Source of the DNA: Blastomyces gilchristii SLH14081 | Lineage: Eukaryota > Ascomycota > Eurotiomycetes > Onygenales > Ajellomycetaceae | NCBI RefSeq assembly: GCF_000003855.2 | Contig: NW_003101676.1 | Location: 2,924,796 to 2,988,795 of the forward strand | Reading direction: 5' to 3' | DNA length: 64,000 nt | Part shown: positions 32,947 to 47,785 of the stretch, piece by piece | Numbering within the stretch: the stretch's first letter is position 1 | Layout: the number at the start of each line of letters is the position of its first letter | Position numbers and translations under genes: made by a program | Notes under the pieces: model-generated | Databases searched by the model: none | What the model was told of the DNA's origin: nothing | What the model saw: only the letters and a program-made list of their open reading frames with translations

Positions 32947-34576
32947 GGCTATGAAAAAGACGCAGCCCGAGAAAAGAATACAGATGCGAGGGAGCGGGTA
33001 TTTATTTATTCCATGGACAGTTCAGGGTTAAGGGGGGGGAAAATAAAGAATAAATTGAAAAAAAAAAGAAATAAAACATCTAAAACATTGAATTATAAAT
33101 GTTTAACAGCTTAAAACAGAAGCAGAAGCAGAATGAGATATAGTAAGGAAGGGGAGGAGGAGCGGATGAGAAGAGGAGAGAAGGAAGAAAAATCACATTC
33201 TCTCTGTTAAAAGAGCAGAATAGCACATAGATAGAGAGAGAGAGAGAGACGGATTTGGTTGGTAGTGAGTTTCAAGAAAAATCCAGACCAGCTGAGACGT
33301 AATATACACGGAGTATATGGTATAGAGAAATCGAACTGGTTAAATGTTTTTTTTTTACAACGACAACCGAGAAAGTGGAAAAGAAAAAGCGCGAATGGCG
33401 AAAGGTTGCAAGATAGATCGGCCTGGACAGAACCTCACTCACTAACCTGGCGGGGTCCAACTGACTCCCTAGCTTTCTCACACCGACCGTCGTTAGCCTC
33501 TACAAACGCCACCAACTGGCAACCAGCAACAGCCAACGAGCGCGGGGAACTACTCATCAATGTCATCATCCATGGATGTGCTGATCACGGCGAACCGTCT
33601 GCTAAAATGTCTGGACTAATGAGAAGAAGGAGGGGCGGACGATACGATCCACTTAGAACGCGAAATCGATGGGGCCCGTTTGCAGTTAACAGCTTAACAT
33701 CGAGGAGATGGGCGGTTGTGAGCTAACGGGGAATAAATAATCAGGCCTCGGGACTGTGGGGTAAATAATTAACTCTTTGAACTCTGTTGCATGCGTTGCC
33801 CAGGAGAGGAGAGTTGGATGAAGCTCGGTGGTAGAGGGAGGAGTTGTGAAGAACTTGATGCAGTTTGACTTGGCCCTGATACTGATGGTCTGAGAGAGTT
33901 AATCTAGTGCATTTAATAGCTGGCCCCGAGGACGACTTAATTACAAAATAGAGATACGACTAGACAAGAGAGTAGCGGAGAAGGTAAAAACAAGAGAAAC
34001 ATAAATCTCAATATAAAATAAAACATGCGAGAATTAAACGACAATGACAAAGAAAAAGAGACCGAGCAATACAAAGGAGAACCATATGTGGGAGAGAGAA
34101 GCCTCATGTTAGCTTGTCAAGTACATAGTACATAGCAATACATTAAAAACGAAAGGGAGAATAAAAACCGGAAATTGTTAAAACCCAAAAAACCCCGCCA
34201 CCATTTGACACAAAAAAGATCACAACAAGATGATGGTTAAAACAACAAGAGAACTTGAAATTGAAAAGAGGGGAAAAGAAGAATGTTGAAAAAAGATTGT
34301 GGAATGTGAATGGGCCAAGGAACGGGAAATTGCATTCTGGGTATATCCTCCTTTTTGCCAGGACAAAGAAAGCTTGAAATAAGAAAAGAGAAGAAAAAGA
34401 AAAGAAAAAAGACCAGAGAATGTCGTCTCCGAAGCGCTTGGACTCGGAATTTATTCGGGCTGGAAGAGGTTCAATTTGCCCTCAGGACTGGCTCCAATAA
34501 TAAAAGCATTCCCCAAGGGGTGGAGGGAATGTGGTGTATGTTGCAAGAGAGCAAAATTCGGAGGTCGCAGTAGTTC
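32947..34576. other. Intergenic between the GNAT promoter and the dynein 3' end
   Basis: No convincing gene. The stretch is purine-rich on the plus strand with a GA microsatellite at about 33231-33250 and A-rich runs at 33056-33070 and 34386-34410. The open frames at 33259-33726 and 34310-34573 have no recognisable domain. Confidence 0.5.
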
Positions 34577-37500
34577 TTACAAAGCTGCAGCCTCAACCAT
34601 TAACTGTTCTCCCTCATCAAGTAGATTGGTCACCTTGGCCAGGTTCTCAATCATCGTCTTGCCATACCCAACAAGTAGAAGCTTTTCCGCATTGGCCGGT
34701 AGTCCCAAATATGTCGGTGGTTCACGTTCAGGCAATTGATTGACCCATTCAGTAAAGTTTCGCATACTAGTACCCGAGGGTAGCTTGAGGCAATCATCAT
34801 CTTCAATGCCAGGCACTAGGTTATGTTCATCTTCGAAAGCGGCTGGAGTTAGGAGGCTGTTGACAAGATTTTCAAGAAGTTGGAAATCCCCGCTGTCGTC
34901 GATTTTACCACCGTAGGTTTCGGTAATTAGGGTGCGGAGCAGGTCCCAGGGGAATTTCTGCGGCGCAACGTTGGAACGGCCTTGAGCAATCGAATCGACC
35001 CACGTGTCGAGTATAAATGCGGAACATTCATACTGTTGAAATTTTTGAGATATTAGTGATATGCTACCAGTAGGAAGGAGGTTAGTGGTAAATAGAATGA
35101 AACCTACATCGCTATCGTTGAATTCCCAGAAACCCTTCCATCCCATGCTAGGCGCGTACCGTAGTCTCTCTTGAACAACTGCATGTAGGAATGAGAGCAG
35201 CAGATAGATACGGGCTTTCTCCACAGGAGGTTTGCTGGCTCGGATGGATAAGGAAGAGAGGGAATCCTTCATATTGGCGCGTATGCCAGCTGGTTGTTCG
35301 TACATCAGCACGCGGGAAGCTCGAATTAAATTGACGGGTATCTTAGGACTAGACTCCATGGACAGGAAAAGTCTGAAATTGCTGTGAGGTTTGAGAGAGT
35401 CAAGACGTTTTTCAAGACTCTGAAGCCAGGACGGCGCGAGATGTACGTTCTTGACAAGGACCCAGGTGCCAGTTGCAGCCGCGTTGCTGATGGCTTTGTC
35501 TGCGCTTTCAACTCCCTCATTTGAGCCCATGGCGATGTTTGCACAGGTCGCGTGCATCCGTTCGACAAGTCCATCTACCTTGTAACTGGCATCAAAACCA
35601 GGGCTTGAGCTGAGGGAAATCGGGGCGGTTGCAGTAACTTGTTCAACAACATCCTTAAGATCTCCGCTTCCGTCAAAGAGATCCCTTCCAAAGACTTCGG
35701 TAACAAATCTTTCGGCAGTAGGGACAAATCTGTCAACGCGGAAGAGTTTCACTAGGAGAAGCGACCGGAGTTGCTGGTCACGGGAGCTGACGTCTTCCTC
35801 CCAGACAGCAGGGACAAAGTTTTCAGCAAACTCTTCTGTGAAGAATTTCTCCCAAGCCTCTGGAGGAACCGATGGGAAAGATGACTTGAAGATCGACATC
35901 TGCGAAGCAGTCGCCATTACGGAATCTTTGAGGTTTCTGTCTAAGGAAACATCGCACCCCTCGACACTCATATCCAAGATTGTGTCAATGATCCCCTTAT
36001 CCATGGAATAGGGAGATGCTTGGGCTAAAAGCATGGCGAGGGTTATTCGGTCCTTCTGGAGAAGACCAAAGGAAGTCCTTTGGTAGGCAGTAATGAACAG
36101 GTCACGGAGGATGATGTTGACTCTTGCAGCATGGTCCTTTTCCTGGGCAAGACGTTTATTCTGATGGAGTACCGTGTTAAAGATGTCGACAAAGTACTGC
36201 AGAGAGAATTGGTAGAAATGATTAAGATGGTGAAGTTGTTCCAGAACAGCGAACACGGCACTACATGACCGCGCAATAATGTTGTACTGAAGCGTAATAT
36301 TTTCAACTTCGGTCATGACACCTTCGGTCTCGACCATCTTATTCGAAATTTCACCAGCTTCCTTCTTCAATGTCTCAAGGGTTTCGATAACATTGTCGTC
36401 ATCGAGGATGTTACCCCTGGATTCGTTCAAGGCTTGAAGAAGACGCTTCTCCAATTGGCGCAAGTGAATCTTAAATTCACCTTGGAGTTTAATGAGGTTA
36501 GTTCGGCGTTCATCAACATCGGGCCGTTCGAACTTAAGCACTTCATTAAGCGACTGAGTCTGGAGACTGCTCTGGGTGACAGTGAAGTTAACGAAGGTTG
36601 TTCTACTGCAGATGTCTGGCGCGAAAGTTGCAGACGGGTCTCTTGTCGATAGGAACAATTTGAAAGCGGGCGAAAAGTCAATTTCCTGCCTTCCCAGCTG
36701 GATGAGGACACGGCCTCCAGTCTTTTGGTATTCTTTGTTGAGAACGTGATTGAGAATTGGATCCAGGTATTCAGCATCTTGGATAAGAATTGGGTTTCCA
36801 AACCGCAATGCGCTCTCCAGCTGCTTGATAAACGAGTCGTCTAGGAAGCTAGTAACAGTAAGTTTGCGGTCTTTGCTTTCTTTCTGCAAAAATTCGGTAA
36901 CACGGCCAGAGGGGTCGATGATAAGAGGATATCTATTGAAGCGTTTCAAGATAATAGCGTTTTCCGTGCAGAGGTCGTCAACCGGAAGCGAATGGTCTTG
37001 CCAGGAAAGCCTCTCATCTGCATTCGAGAGGTACTCAGTGATGGGATTGTGGGGCTTGAAGCTGATACCTGACAGGCTTAGTTGGTACACCCAGTCATCG
37101 ATCATTGCCTTTCGGAACTGTTGATCATATAAACCGCCATATGCGAGGAAGGCCGCGGCAATAAGGACATCTCCGACTAGGGTGGATATCTGCGTCTCGA
37201 AGGACTTGCTTCCTTCCTCCCAACGAGACCTTTCAGAAGACAGACTGTCCAGCAAACGGACACTTCTATCGACTTTGAACTGGACACGGGACATTTCGGT
37301 CTTAATGGCTTGGGTTTCGCTAATAAGTCCCGCATACTCAGTCTTGTATGTGGCAATGCTGCTCTCCAAAGTGTTGATAGTATTCTCGATGGCCTGTGCT
37401 TCCGCCTTGGTTTGCAATGCCTGTTGTTCTAGTTGATCGACTTCGCCTCGGAGGGGCCCAACTCTATCCAGGATTTCGGAGTAGTTCACCTGAGCTTCAA

Positions 37501-40500
37501 CCCACTTGACTAGGGGACCGCAAGCTTTGCTAGCGTGGTATACTCTCTCGAATGTGAATTCGTCTTTGGAAAGGTAATCCACATTCATCTTGTTCCTCAG
37601 GCTGCGGGTCATCTGTTTTTCGTTGTTGTAATTGACAATACTTGCAATAAAGTCATCTCTCCGAATGATCGCCTGGATCGTTTTCCAGCTGTCCACTTTA
37701 TGGCCAAGCAGAGTGCAAACCGACTCCAACGCGAGCCGAACACTTGCAGGCGGACTTCCCATAGCACGAACTTCAGTGAGGTGCTGTCGTTTGATATTGC
37801 TAACACTCTTCTGGGCTTCAAGGACAGCAGGTTCAGCTCGAGCAAGATCGCCCAAGACAATTTCCTTTCGACGAGCTACTTCCTGCTCTTGCTTTTCAAG
37901 TGCCGCCTGGATTTCAAGGGAAGCGGCTTTACGTCGTTCGGCCTCTTGTTGGTCGGCAACCATCCGCTGCAGTTTTTCGTTTGCTTCCACATCCTTCTGT
38001 TCGAGTTGACGTTTCTTCTCGGCAAGGCTTTGGCGCAATTCGCTGACCTTCTCCACAGTATCGCGGAGCTTCTCGAGACCGACGTTCAGATGGCGCTGTT
38101 GTTCTTCCAAGTCTTCACGTTTTTCATTGAAAAGTTTCACATATTGAGCGACGAAGTCAAGGTAATGGCGTGGCGTAAGGTAAGTGATTCGACCTTGCTG
38201 CTTTTGTAGGCGTTGGTTGAATTTCTGAAGAGAGTAATGGATGTAAACCATCGAGTTAATGATGGTGTCTCGATGTGAAGCAGGAAGATTAAGACCACGA
38301 TAAGCGACTGGGATGCTATCGGGGGCAACGAAGTTGGCCTTGTCAAGATCCACAGATTGAGTAAGCTCAGAGCCGACTTGGAAGAGAGCTTGGTCAGACC
38401 AGTCGCCGAGCCAGTTAAGCACGCATCGATTGAAAAGCGCAGGACTTGTTGCAGCTTTCGAAGAGAGGCCATCCTCGGGGGGATTCATGGTAAATACAAC
38501 ATGGAGATTCTTGACAATTTGTTGCGTGAACCATTTATAAAGCTCCTCTTGAGAATCTAGCAGCAGCCCTTGTCTCTGCGCACCCTCCTTACAAGCCGTC
38601 ATCAACGATGCAAATTCATCGCCTTCGAAGAGGCCAGGAACTTCCGCGTTGGCGAGAAGAGTATTCATCCGTTCGAGGAAGCCGGAATCAAGAACGTTGG
38701 ATTCGTCCATAATGAAGCATATCTTCTCACCCTTGCATCCTGCTCGGCGCAGAACACTCCTGAGATCCTCATCGAAATCTTCGGCTGAGTACTTGCCATG
38801 AACCTTGATCTGGAAGACTTTCAACCCATTCATCCAAGCAACGAAGCGGGATAATGTCGTTTTACCGCTTCCGCTTACTCCAATGAGGATGAGATGTCCT
38901 TGGGGCTGACGGAACACACGATCAATGCGGAGAGCATGCTCTAGAACATCATTAAATAGCACAAGAGGCACGTCAACCTCTTCCTCACAGAAGGTCTTAA
39001 GTCTTGCTTTGACGAAGTCGCGAAGCTGCTCTTGTTCAACCGGGACATAGTGCTTAGATAGCCAGTTCGAAAACAAGATAGGCGCTTGTAATGCCTTCTG
39101 TTCGTCCATTGTCGGGAAGTTCTCGAGTGCAATTCGCTTCACAGCATCCGAGGTCCATGCTCTCTCCTCTTCATCGACAAGTCGATCCTGGAACAAGCGC
39201 AAAGCTTCATGGGCCCAGATCCGAACGAGACCCTCGAGAGACAGCGTTTCCAAAGGTTTTATTGCTTCATAAACACCGCGAACCCATCTTGTTAGTTCTC
39301 GGGGAGAGTAAACATAATGAGGTTGGATCTGTGTCGTGAATCTTGTTTGAGACTCCAGGTAGAATTGAACCATAGCCTTGGTTAAAGCTTCAGAGTATCC
39401 ACGGAGTAGAGGTATAATCTTGAGTACGGCAGAATTGAAAGTTCCATAAATCTGCATAAGAGAGAGCTCCCCAGGGTAATCAACCATAATAAGCGGGGCA
39501 TGACGGAGGAAACGCTCGCCAAGCGGAGTACGGCCAGCGTCAGTCGGAGGATTACAAGCACCGACGAACTGGATGCGATCTAAGGTCACCCAAGTTTTGT
39601 CTGTTGTCCGCCAGAAACCGTTTTGCTCAACAAGCTGTCTAAGGAAGGAAATTGCGCGTTGGGTTCCGTATTGATCAGGGGCCGGAAGATTTATTTCGTC
39701 ACAGAATATCACCAGCCAACGACCAATTTGGTTGGGTGACATAACAACACCATTGAGAGTTTTCTTGTACTCGCAGTATTGTTCGAACGTCTTAATAAGG
39801 AGATCCGGAGTCGTAGCACTAGAAAAGTTAAGTCCAACCACCTCCATATTTGGAAGTTTCCTCAAGGCAGAGAACAACGTCATGGTCTTTCCGGAACCAG
39901 GAGGGCCACAGAGTAGGAGTGGTTTATGTTCCGCAAGCCATGAATAGAGTACATCTTCATGGCGCACTGTGTCCAAGGTAGGAATAATGACATCCGTTTG
40001 CGTGATGGAGTGAGTATTTATCTCGACAGATGGCACTTGTGATTGCCAACTCACCCATTCAGCTTTGGGAAGTGAGACGTCAAAGTCTATGAGGGACGAA
40101 GTTTCGTTGAGTAAGGGAGAGTCAATTGTCGAAAATCCCGTGACATATTGGCCAAAGGATTTTCGGTCACCTAAGGGGCAGTCACCCGTGAGAGACCAAA
40201 CAAGGGCAAGTAGAAGCTTCTTCGACATGTAGGACTCGGCTCTCTCTGGGTCCAATGGGAAATCAATATGCTGAATATTGTACTCAAGGATATTTCGGCA
40301 GGACTTGTTCAATAAGCTGAAGAGGGTATTAAGAGCCCGAATATCACTGAATTCCATGATGTGGTTATATTTCTTTGCCTCTTCGAGCGCTTTGAGGATG
40401 AGGTCATCGCTCTGGAGGAGACCCTCCAGCAAGTTTGCAAGCATCCTCTGAGTTTCCAATGTCTTTGCGGATGATTGGCCAGATGGAACACTATCATCAT

Positions 40501-43500
40501 CAAGGTCTTCAAAGGTTCTAGTTTTCAACGACTCGACATAGTTGGTCACCATCATATTCGGGGTTACTGTGTCATCGCTAAACCAGACCATACCGCATCG
40601 ACTAACAGTAGCAAGAGTGGCGTATTTAAGGGTCTCAACTTCGAACATAATCCGCACATTTGCAGGCAGATTGAGACGTTCACCGTTTGGAAGAGTGAGT
40701 AGTTTGTTGTCATCCAACACGCTGTTCAGGTTCTCAACCCACTCCGGGTCAACATCTCCATCGAAAACAATCCAGTGTCGTTTTGAATCCTCCCCTCGAA
40801 GGTTATCGACAATTTTTCTTAAAATTCCGGTGAAGAGACCATCTGTCCATTCTCGAGTAGTGCTTTCAAGGTTACCATAGAGGGCCTCCTTAGACATGAC
40901 CTTCGAGTCTATAACATGGCAAACTCCTTCTACCCCCTCCACTCTCTGCATTGCCTCGAGCAGCATCTTCCAGGCCGCACTCTTGCCCGAACCCGATCTC
41001 CCCACCATCATGACACCGTGGTGGATGCCCTGAATCTGGTAAAGCTGCAAAGTCTTCGCGATCCATGTGTCACTAGCAACGTAATGATTTTCCATAGCGA
41101 TATCGCGAATGGCCTGCGCCAGCTTCTCGAAGTTAGCCGGAACATACTCAACTCCAGGGAAGTCTTCAACCTGGATCTCCAACATAGTCTCAACATCTTC
41201 ACGAATCAGTTTTGGCGCGATTGTCTCCCTAATACTCTGGACGATAATTTGGGGTTCTATAATTTCATTGGGTCCTAGGTCGCCATCGGAATTTGCAAGC
41301 CTTAACCGCTTCAGTCCACCAGAGCTGACAAGCACACTCTTCAAAGCACGTAGACCAAAGTCATAGTGGGCTTGCTTCGTCAAGCGTTTGGCGCAATGCT
41401 CAAAGAATGGCACGGTTTGTCTAGATAAAGGCTTGGCTTGTTTGAATCCCTGGGAAAAGAGCATGACCTCAGCGATTAATTCCTTATCGGGCTTAGACAT
41501 AGCGACGCTACGGAATAGCTTCTTCAAGTTGTCGGGAAGGTTAGATCGTCCAGCGTATCCAGGGTTCATGGTGATGAAAATGCCCGTGTTCAAGTTGACC
41601 CGTAAGCGGCGACCTACAAGCTCAATTTGAGCCTTTTCCTCATCACTACTATTTTTCAGCCCAATCTGGATATTTTGAATTTGTTGCGAAACAGCAGATA
41701 ATATCCTCTCCTCCAGACGGTTAAACTCATCAAAACAACCCCATGCACCCACTTGACAAATACCCAAGAATATTCTGCCCATGGCTTGGAAGTCAAATGT
41801 ATCGTCACAGCAGAAAACAAGGGTAAACCGACCCAGCTGGAGGCCCAGAGCTTTGACTGACTCGGTTTTTCCGGTTCCAGCCGGCCCGTACGGAGAGCCA
41901 CCCAGTCGTTGACACAGCGCTTGAGTAAGTGTCAAGAAACAGCGATCTGTCAAAGGAGTTCGTACGAGGCGCTCGGGAACACCAAGGTATTCGAAGCCAT
42001 AATCCAGCTTCGCGTTGGCCATGTGGACGTGAAGTCGTTGTAGGAAGTCTCCTTGAGACTGGTATACATAACGCATCTGTAGAAGCCAGAGGTAATGTGT
42101 TGGTGAGGTGGCGTTGTGCTTGATTAGCTTGGCAATAGAGTCTCGTTGATGGACAAATTCCGTAATCAGATGTTCACATTTCTTTCTAGTGATGGGGTCC
42201 AAATCTCCCAGGACGGTTACGGCAAGCAGGTCCAGAACCCGCACCTCCGCATCGTAGAGCGCGGGTAAGCCACTTCCACCCGCCTCAAGGGCGGATTGGA
42301 CAGCCTGGGTCCAGACGGCTTGGCTGCTAAGAACGACAATCTGAGCGGGATAGTTGGCAATGAAGTCGCTAAATGCAGTTTGGTCGACTTCGGGGGCGTG
42401 ATAGATTGGTTCAAATTGTTCAATAGCCTCCGCAAGCAGTTCGGCCAATGTTAGCTTCATATTAGTATCCAAGGCGCTAAGCCAGTCATTGATCCTTGGT
42501 GTTTTAATAGGCGAAACCTCTCGCTTCAGTCTTACTTCCTCCCCTTCCTTTGAGCTGAATCCAACGATATTCCCGTCGTCATCCATCAACAAGCCAGACA
42601 ATCCAGCAAACATCTTCTTGAAGTGTTTGGCAACACGGAGAGTGTCGTTGCTGTTACCAATAATTTCCAGGAGATCCTCATCACCAACGAAGTAGAATCT
42701 TGGAAATGACATGCGTTCTCGCTCCAAGTACTCTCCAAGAGCCTTTTGGATTTTGTGAAGAAGCTCCGCCAATCGCTCTAGGGACTTTTGGACTCCAGTG
42801 ATAGCAAGAATATCTAGGACGAATGGAGACTTGTAGACCTTCTTCATGACAGCGAAAAACTCGGAATTGATATTTTGGAACCGGCCAGACTCGACAGGGA
42901 GCAAATGTTTGATATCCGCATTACCAGTGAAAACGCCCTCAAGATATACCCACTGTCGTTGAACATCAATCCAGACATCGAAGAGAACATGGACTCTGTT
43001 TAGTTTATCTTCCCAAGAACTAGCTTCTTCCTCGAACTCTTTGTAGTAAGGTGAATGCCTCATGGCTTGAAGAGAGTTGAGGTTCTCGCTGCATTTAGCG
43101 AACAGGTCGTCGAAGCCCTTGATCAAGCGGCATTTGTTCTGGTAGTTGACAAGATCGAGAGAATAATTTTGCCATGTTTCCCGAACCATTTTCAAGAATT
43201 CTTCTAGAGCCATTTCGCCCTGTGCTTGGGCGATGATATCACGAATAACGGGTTCGCTGGAAGCGAGCTGTAGATCCCAAACGTCACCAAGTGTTAGGGA
43301 AACTTGGGAGAACCGTTTGCCTGGCTTAAGGGCTTTAAAGATCTTTTGCCAGTGTCGCTCTCGGACAGCTTCGGACTTCATATCTGAAAGCAGAGGATTG
43401 ACTTTGAGGAGCTGGCGCAAAATGGTCTGGATGTGCTCAAAGGCAGCATATTGCCGCATCCGACTGGGCATTTCCTTTGTCATTTTGATAAGTCCATCAA

Positions 43501-46500
43501 GCGATTGGCGAAGTTTTCTCGGTTGGACACTGTTCCAAAGCACGTCCCTAAGTTCGTTCAAGCTTTTCCAGATCGTCGACAATGCTGCCCAGACTGACAT
43601 AAAGTCCTGCACTTCTTCAAGAACAGCCACAAGAGCCGTTTCCGGGCTCCCGGGCAAGTCAAGGGCCTCCTTCGCCTTCGTGACCATTTCTGATTCAGAG
43701 CGGAGGTTTTCCAATCGGGATTGGAAGGAGCTTAGTGTTCTTGAAGCCTCCTCCGGCGGGATAGAGCCGGATACTGGCTTCTCCTCATTCCACTGGTTGA
43801 TTATTTCGGCGATCTTGTTACTAATCACACGGTCCTCTGCAATGATCTTCGCCTGGAGAGCATCAGTCTGGTCTTGCACGATCTTGCTCTTTCGTTCAAG
43901 AAGCTCGCTGAGCGCGTTCCAGTCATCCCGAACTTGTTCAACATGTAACCAGTCGCTGGGGAAGTGGTAACGTTGTCGAGCCAAGGTTGCCTGACCCTGG
44001 AGGAAGAGTTCGACTTCCGGACCCCATACTCGCGCCTTTCGCTTGCACTGTTGAACGCTTGTGATGAACGACACGGCGTGTGCAGTTGACGACGCTTCCA
44101 GTGTCTGGCTTTCCAGGTCTCTCTTGGCAGTGACAATTTCATCATGGACTTCGCGCATTCGAGTAGCAAATTTCCCACCAAATTTGTGCAAGATTTCATG
44201 TTGCCATTGGTCATATCTCGCGTTGACCCTTGTCTGCACTTGCTCGTAATCGATTCTAACATTGCCGAAGGATTTGCCAACTTCAGAGGTATCGAATGTC
44301 GCGCGACTTTTACGGATTTCCTGTAGAAGTTGCAGCCATTGCGACAAGTCGTCACCCAGCACGTCATACACCTGGGATGCCTGAAGATCCCACAAGGATT
44401 GGAACTGAAGCCATTTGTCCACGTAGTCCGAGATGTCGTCTAGCCTGGCCCCAATTACAGTATACACTTCGACTAATTCACTAGTGCAGTATTGAGGGAG
44501 ATTTGTGAAGTGGGTTTCGGATAGTCGAGCCTTCTCAGTCTCAATTGACATCTTGTATCGCGCCGACTTAATTTTTTCCAGGTTGCAAAGAACGCCAACC
44601 CACTGGTCGAAGTGTGCAAACCAGCTAGCTCTTGCGTATTCGAGAGGAGGATCCAGGCGAAGTACTTGATTTCTCATGGAAATCTCGTGGAAAAGCTTGG
44701 GGAACTCAATCGTGTATGTTTGCGTTTCGGCATCATTTGCTGTCTTCGAGATTGGAGCATACGGCCTCCGTTGGACACCGTTCTCGTCATATTTGATTTC
44801 TTGGAAGGCTATAATCCACTCTCTTATCGCCCGATGTAAGCGTTCTTGTAGAATGAGTTCGATTGTCTTGTTCATATTCGAAACCCAATAGCCGAGATTC
44901 ACATAGTTCTCCAGATTCAGCTTATCAACAGAATTCTGGATTTCATCCAGTCGCTGGCGGAAGATGGACGCATCATAAGGGCAAGTCTTAAGGTCGGCAA
45001 TAGCCTTCTGAATGCTCTCGTTAATTACAAACAGTGTTGACGTTTTCGACTGAAGGACAAAGGCAGAGGCAGCGAATTCGCGAACAAATTGGACATGTTT
45101 GCTTTCACTTCGACCCTGGGCCAGTGAGGGATCAACTGCCCCATTAGCCATCACTTGCTTGATGTGGAGCTCATAAGAATGAATAAATGACTCCCAGCGC
45201 AACGGAAGGCCCTTCATAATTAAAGCCTGGACATCATTTTTGTAACCGCTCAAAAGAATGGAGACCTCAGCCATAGACGAGATCGAACGCATTGTTTGTA
45301 AGACGGTTCGAACACTTTCAATTAAGCTAATTGCATATGGATATACTCGTTTCGCTTCTTTGGAGATCGTGTTGATAGCATGAGGAACTTGGTAATTGAG
45401 CCAGACAAGGTTTCTAACTTCCTTAAAAAGCACAATAATCTGCGGGTCGAAATTAACGTCAAGCTCAAGAGTATTTCCCGTGGCACGATTGCGGAAGATC
45501 TTAAACAGCCGGCCAGAAATCGTAATATTTCGTCGTTGAACATCCTGTAACCAGTTCTGGAATATAGGTCGCGTGTCAAGCTTCTTTCGGAACATGTTAC
45601 TTTCAGCTTGGAGTTTCTGCCCTTCAGCATGCAAGTCCCAGTCTTCTCCTAGAACGTCTTCGACTTTCCTCATATAGCCATCGAGTTGCCGCTCAATCTG
45701 ACGAGCCCAGACGATTGCACCGGATACCGGGGGCAGATCTCGCAGTTGCGCCATTGGGTGTGCTTGGGAATGGCCATACTGCTGCTTGAATCTCTCGTGC
45801 AGTCTTGCGATATCGTTCTTAACTAGTTCGATCAATTCAGATTGGTGTATACTAATAGCGCTTCGAATCTTGGGTCGAACGAGCAAGGCGTTGAATTTCG
45901 AAAAGACGCGGAACATCTCTGTGGCATTCTTCGCAGTTGCCAGGCGGTCCTTAAGTCGGGCAATTATCGAATTTTCCACTCTAGAAGTGCGTTCATTATA
46001 CGAGGCTTCGGCCTGGATCCATATCTGAGTACCTTCTTCAGATACATCGAGAACGTCGACATCTTTCAAGGACGCATAAGCTTGAGAAACTTCATCCAGG
46101 GCATCGACATCGCCGATTTCCTCCACAACCACAGCTCCATCGGCATCAGCACCTGACGACATGCTGGCGTTGGGTCCAAGGACGTTCACGATAGTGCGCT
46201 GCAGTTGTTCGTGATTGTTGCGGAAGGTGTTGATGTACTTCAGTCGATCTTGAATAGCGCTGTGTCTTGGCTCAACTTTGATAGAGATGAATTTTTCGTT
46301 CCGCCGTCTTATGGCATCACGAGCAACATTCGTGAATTCTTTCACATTCTCATCCCAAGCGCGCCAGATAACCTGAGCTGACCGCATCAAAGCGCGGAAT
46401 TCCTTAAATCCAAGGTGCATGATAGATCGTCCGTGTATCAGGGTGCGGATTTGGGTATCCAAATCTCCCGATATTGCCTCCACAAGCAACAGAGAACGCT

Positions 46501-47785
46501 TGATAGGATACGGGCAAATACGGAGTTTCTTGTTCAAATGGGAGAAAATGAGATTCAATGCATCGTGCACCTTCTGCAGGGAGGTGGCTGACAAGAGTTC
46601 ATCGAGGGGGAAATCTCGCATGAGTTGATTGTATTTCTGAACCGTTTCAGCGGTTTCCTTCAATCCCGTATCTGCCGAAAAGCTAAGTGTTACATTAAAC
46701 CGTTTTGCATGTCGCAGGATATCCATGGTAAGCTGCACCCCATCACTTCGTAGCTGGTCCTCGATCGCCTCCAGGGCCGTTTCCATTGATAACCAAAAAT
46801 TGATTTCCTGGATTGCGGATCCCTTGATATCGTCTCTGGACATTTGAGTGGTAGTCTGGATTGATTTGATCCACCCATTCACAATGTTCTGAATGCTGTT
46901 AAGGACAATGGTATTTTCAAGCACAGATGCCGGTATGAGCTCAGTAGAAGGTTTAATACCTCGTGCTAGAGCCTCGTCCAGTGCTCCCTGGACAACTTCA
47001 TGCAAGGGAAGATTCAGCACAGGAATTTCAATGTTCTCCTGTAACTGCAGCAGGCTTGATTTCAGCTCCGCAATCTTCTTCTTTGTCACAGGAACTCCCG
47101 TCTTTGCATCGCTATCGCCCCTTCCTTTCACACCGTTAACTGCTTCCTGGCCACTGGTATAGGCATCAAAATATGGTCCCAGAACATGGTTAACAAAGGT
47201 ATGAAGTGTCTGAAGCGGAGAAACAGTAGTAGTGCCCTGACTCAGAGCCATGTGCATCGGCGACAGGAAGCCCGGAAGATTCGTGGCATGAACTTGGGCG
47301 GATATTGGGACATTTGGATCCAAAGGCTGAAGTTGCCTCGTAAAGGCCATCGATGAAACGGTTGTAGGGGTAAGGGATAACTCGAGGGTAAGAGTATAGA
47401 TATACCTGGTTGGAGAAGCTGTTCAAACAAAAACATATCAGTGTCAGCTCTCTATTCAACTCATGCATCCCACATAGCATAATAAGAAGTAGATAAACAT
47501 ACGGGAACCCTCCTCCGTCCCATTTGTCTGTTCAGTTTCAACAGCATCTTTCTGGACATATAACGCAACCTGAGATTCGGATGCGAAACGAGAGCACCGT
47601 TGGATAGTCTCAGGGTACTTGGCCTTGGACAAGAAGCTTCCAGCGCTCTCCAAATCTGTTTTCAGCGCATCGAGCGTACTCTGCAGGGTCTCCGTTAAAT
47701 ATTGGACAACGGTAGCTGGATCAACAGATGGAGGTTGACTGGGCGGCGTTAGGCCGTTGGGCACCCCTGGAAGAATGACCTCCAT
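34577..47785 (-). CDS. nudA: Cytoplasmic dynein heavy chain (NudA/DYN1)
   Basis: Motor subunit of cytoplasmic dynein, 4349 aa, moving nuclei, endosomes and vesicles towards microtubule minus ends. Exons are 47785-47503, 47418-35108 and 35032-34577. The 84 bp first intron joins NGTEEGSP to [14 protein letters not shown]. The last, 75 bp, is in frame inside a giant open frame: removing 35033-35107 restores [20 protein letters not shown]. Four P-loops are seen: GPAGTGKT (AAA1, about residue 1937), GRSGSGKS (AAA2, 2237), GPPGSGKT (AAA3, 2603) and GVSGSGKT (AAA4, 2943). A coiled-coil stalk with the microtubule-binding domain covers about 3200-3430. Length matches fungal dyneins (about 4,340 aa) and no break is seen. 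Confidence 0.96.

Noticed and set aside
33259..33726. 155-codon frame upstream of the GNAT gene
   Set aside because: Purine-rich low-complexity translation without domains; no supporting splice structure.
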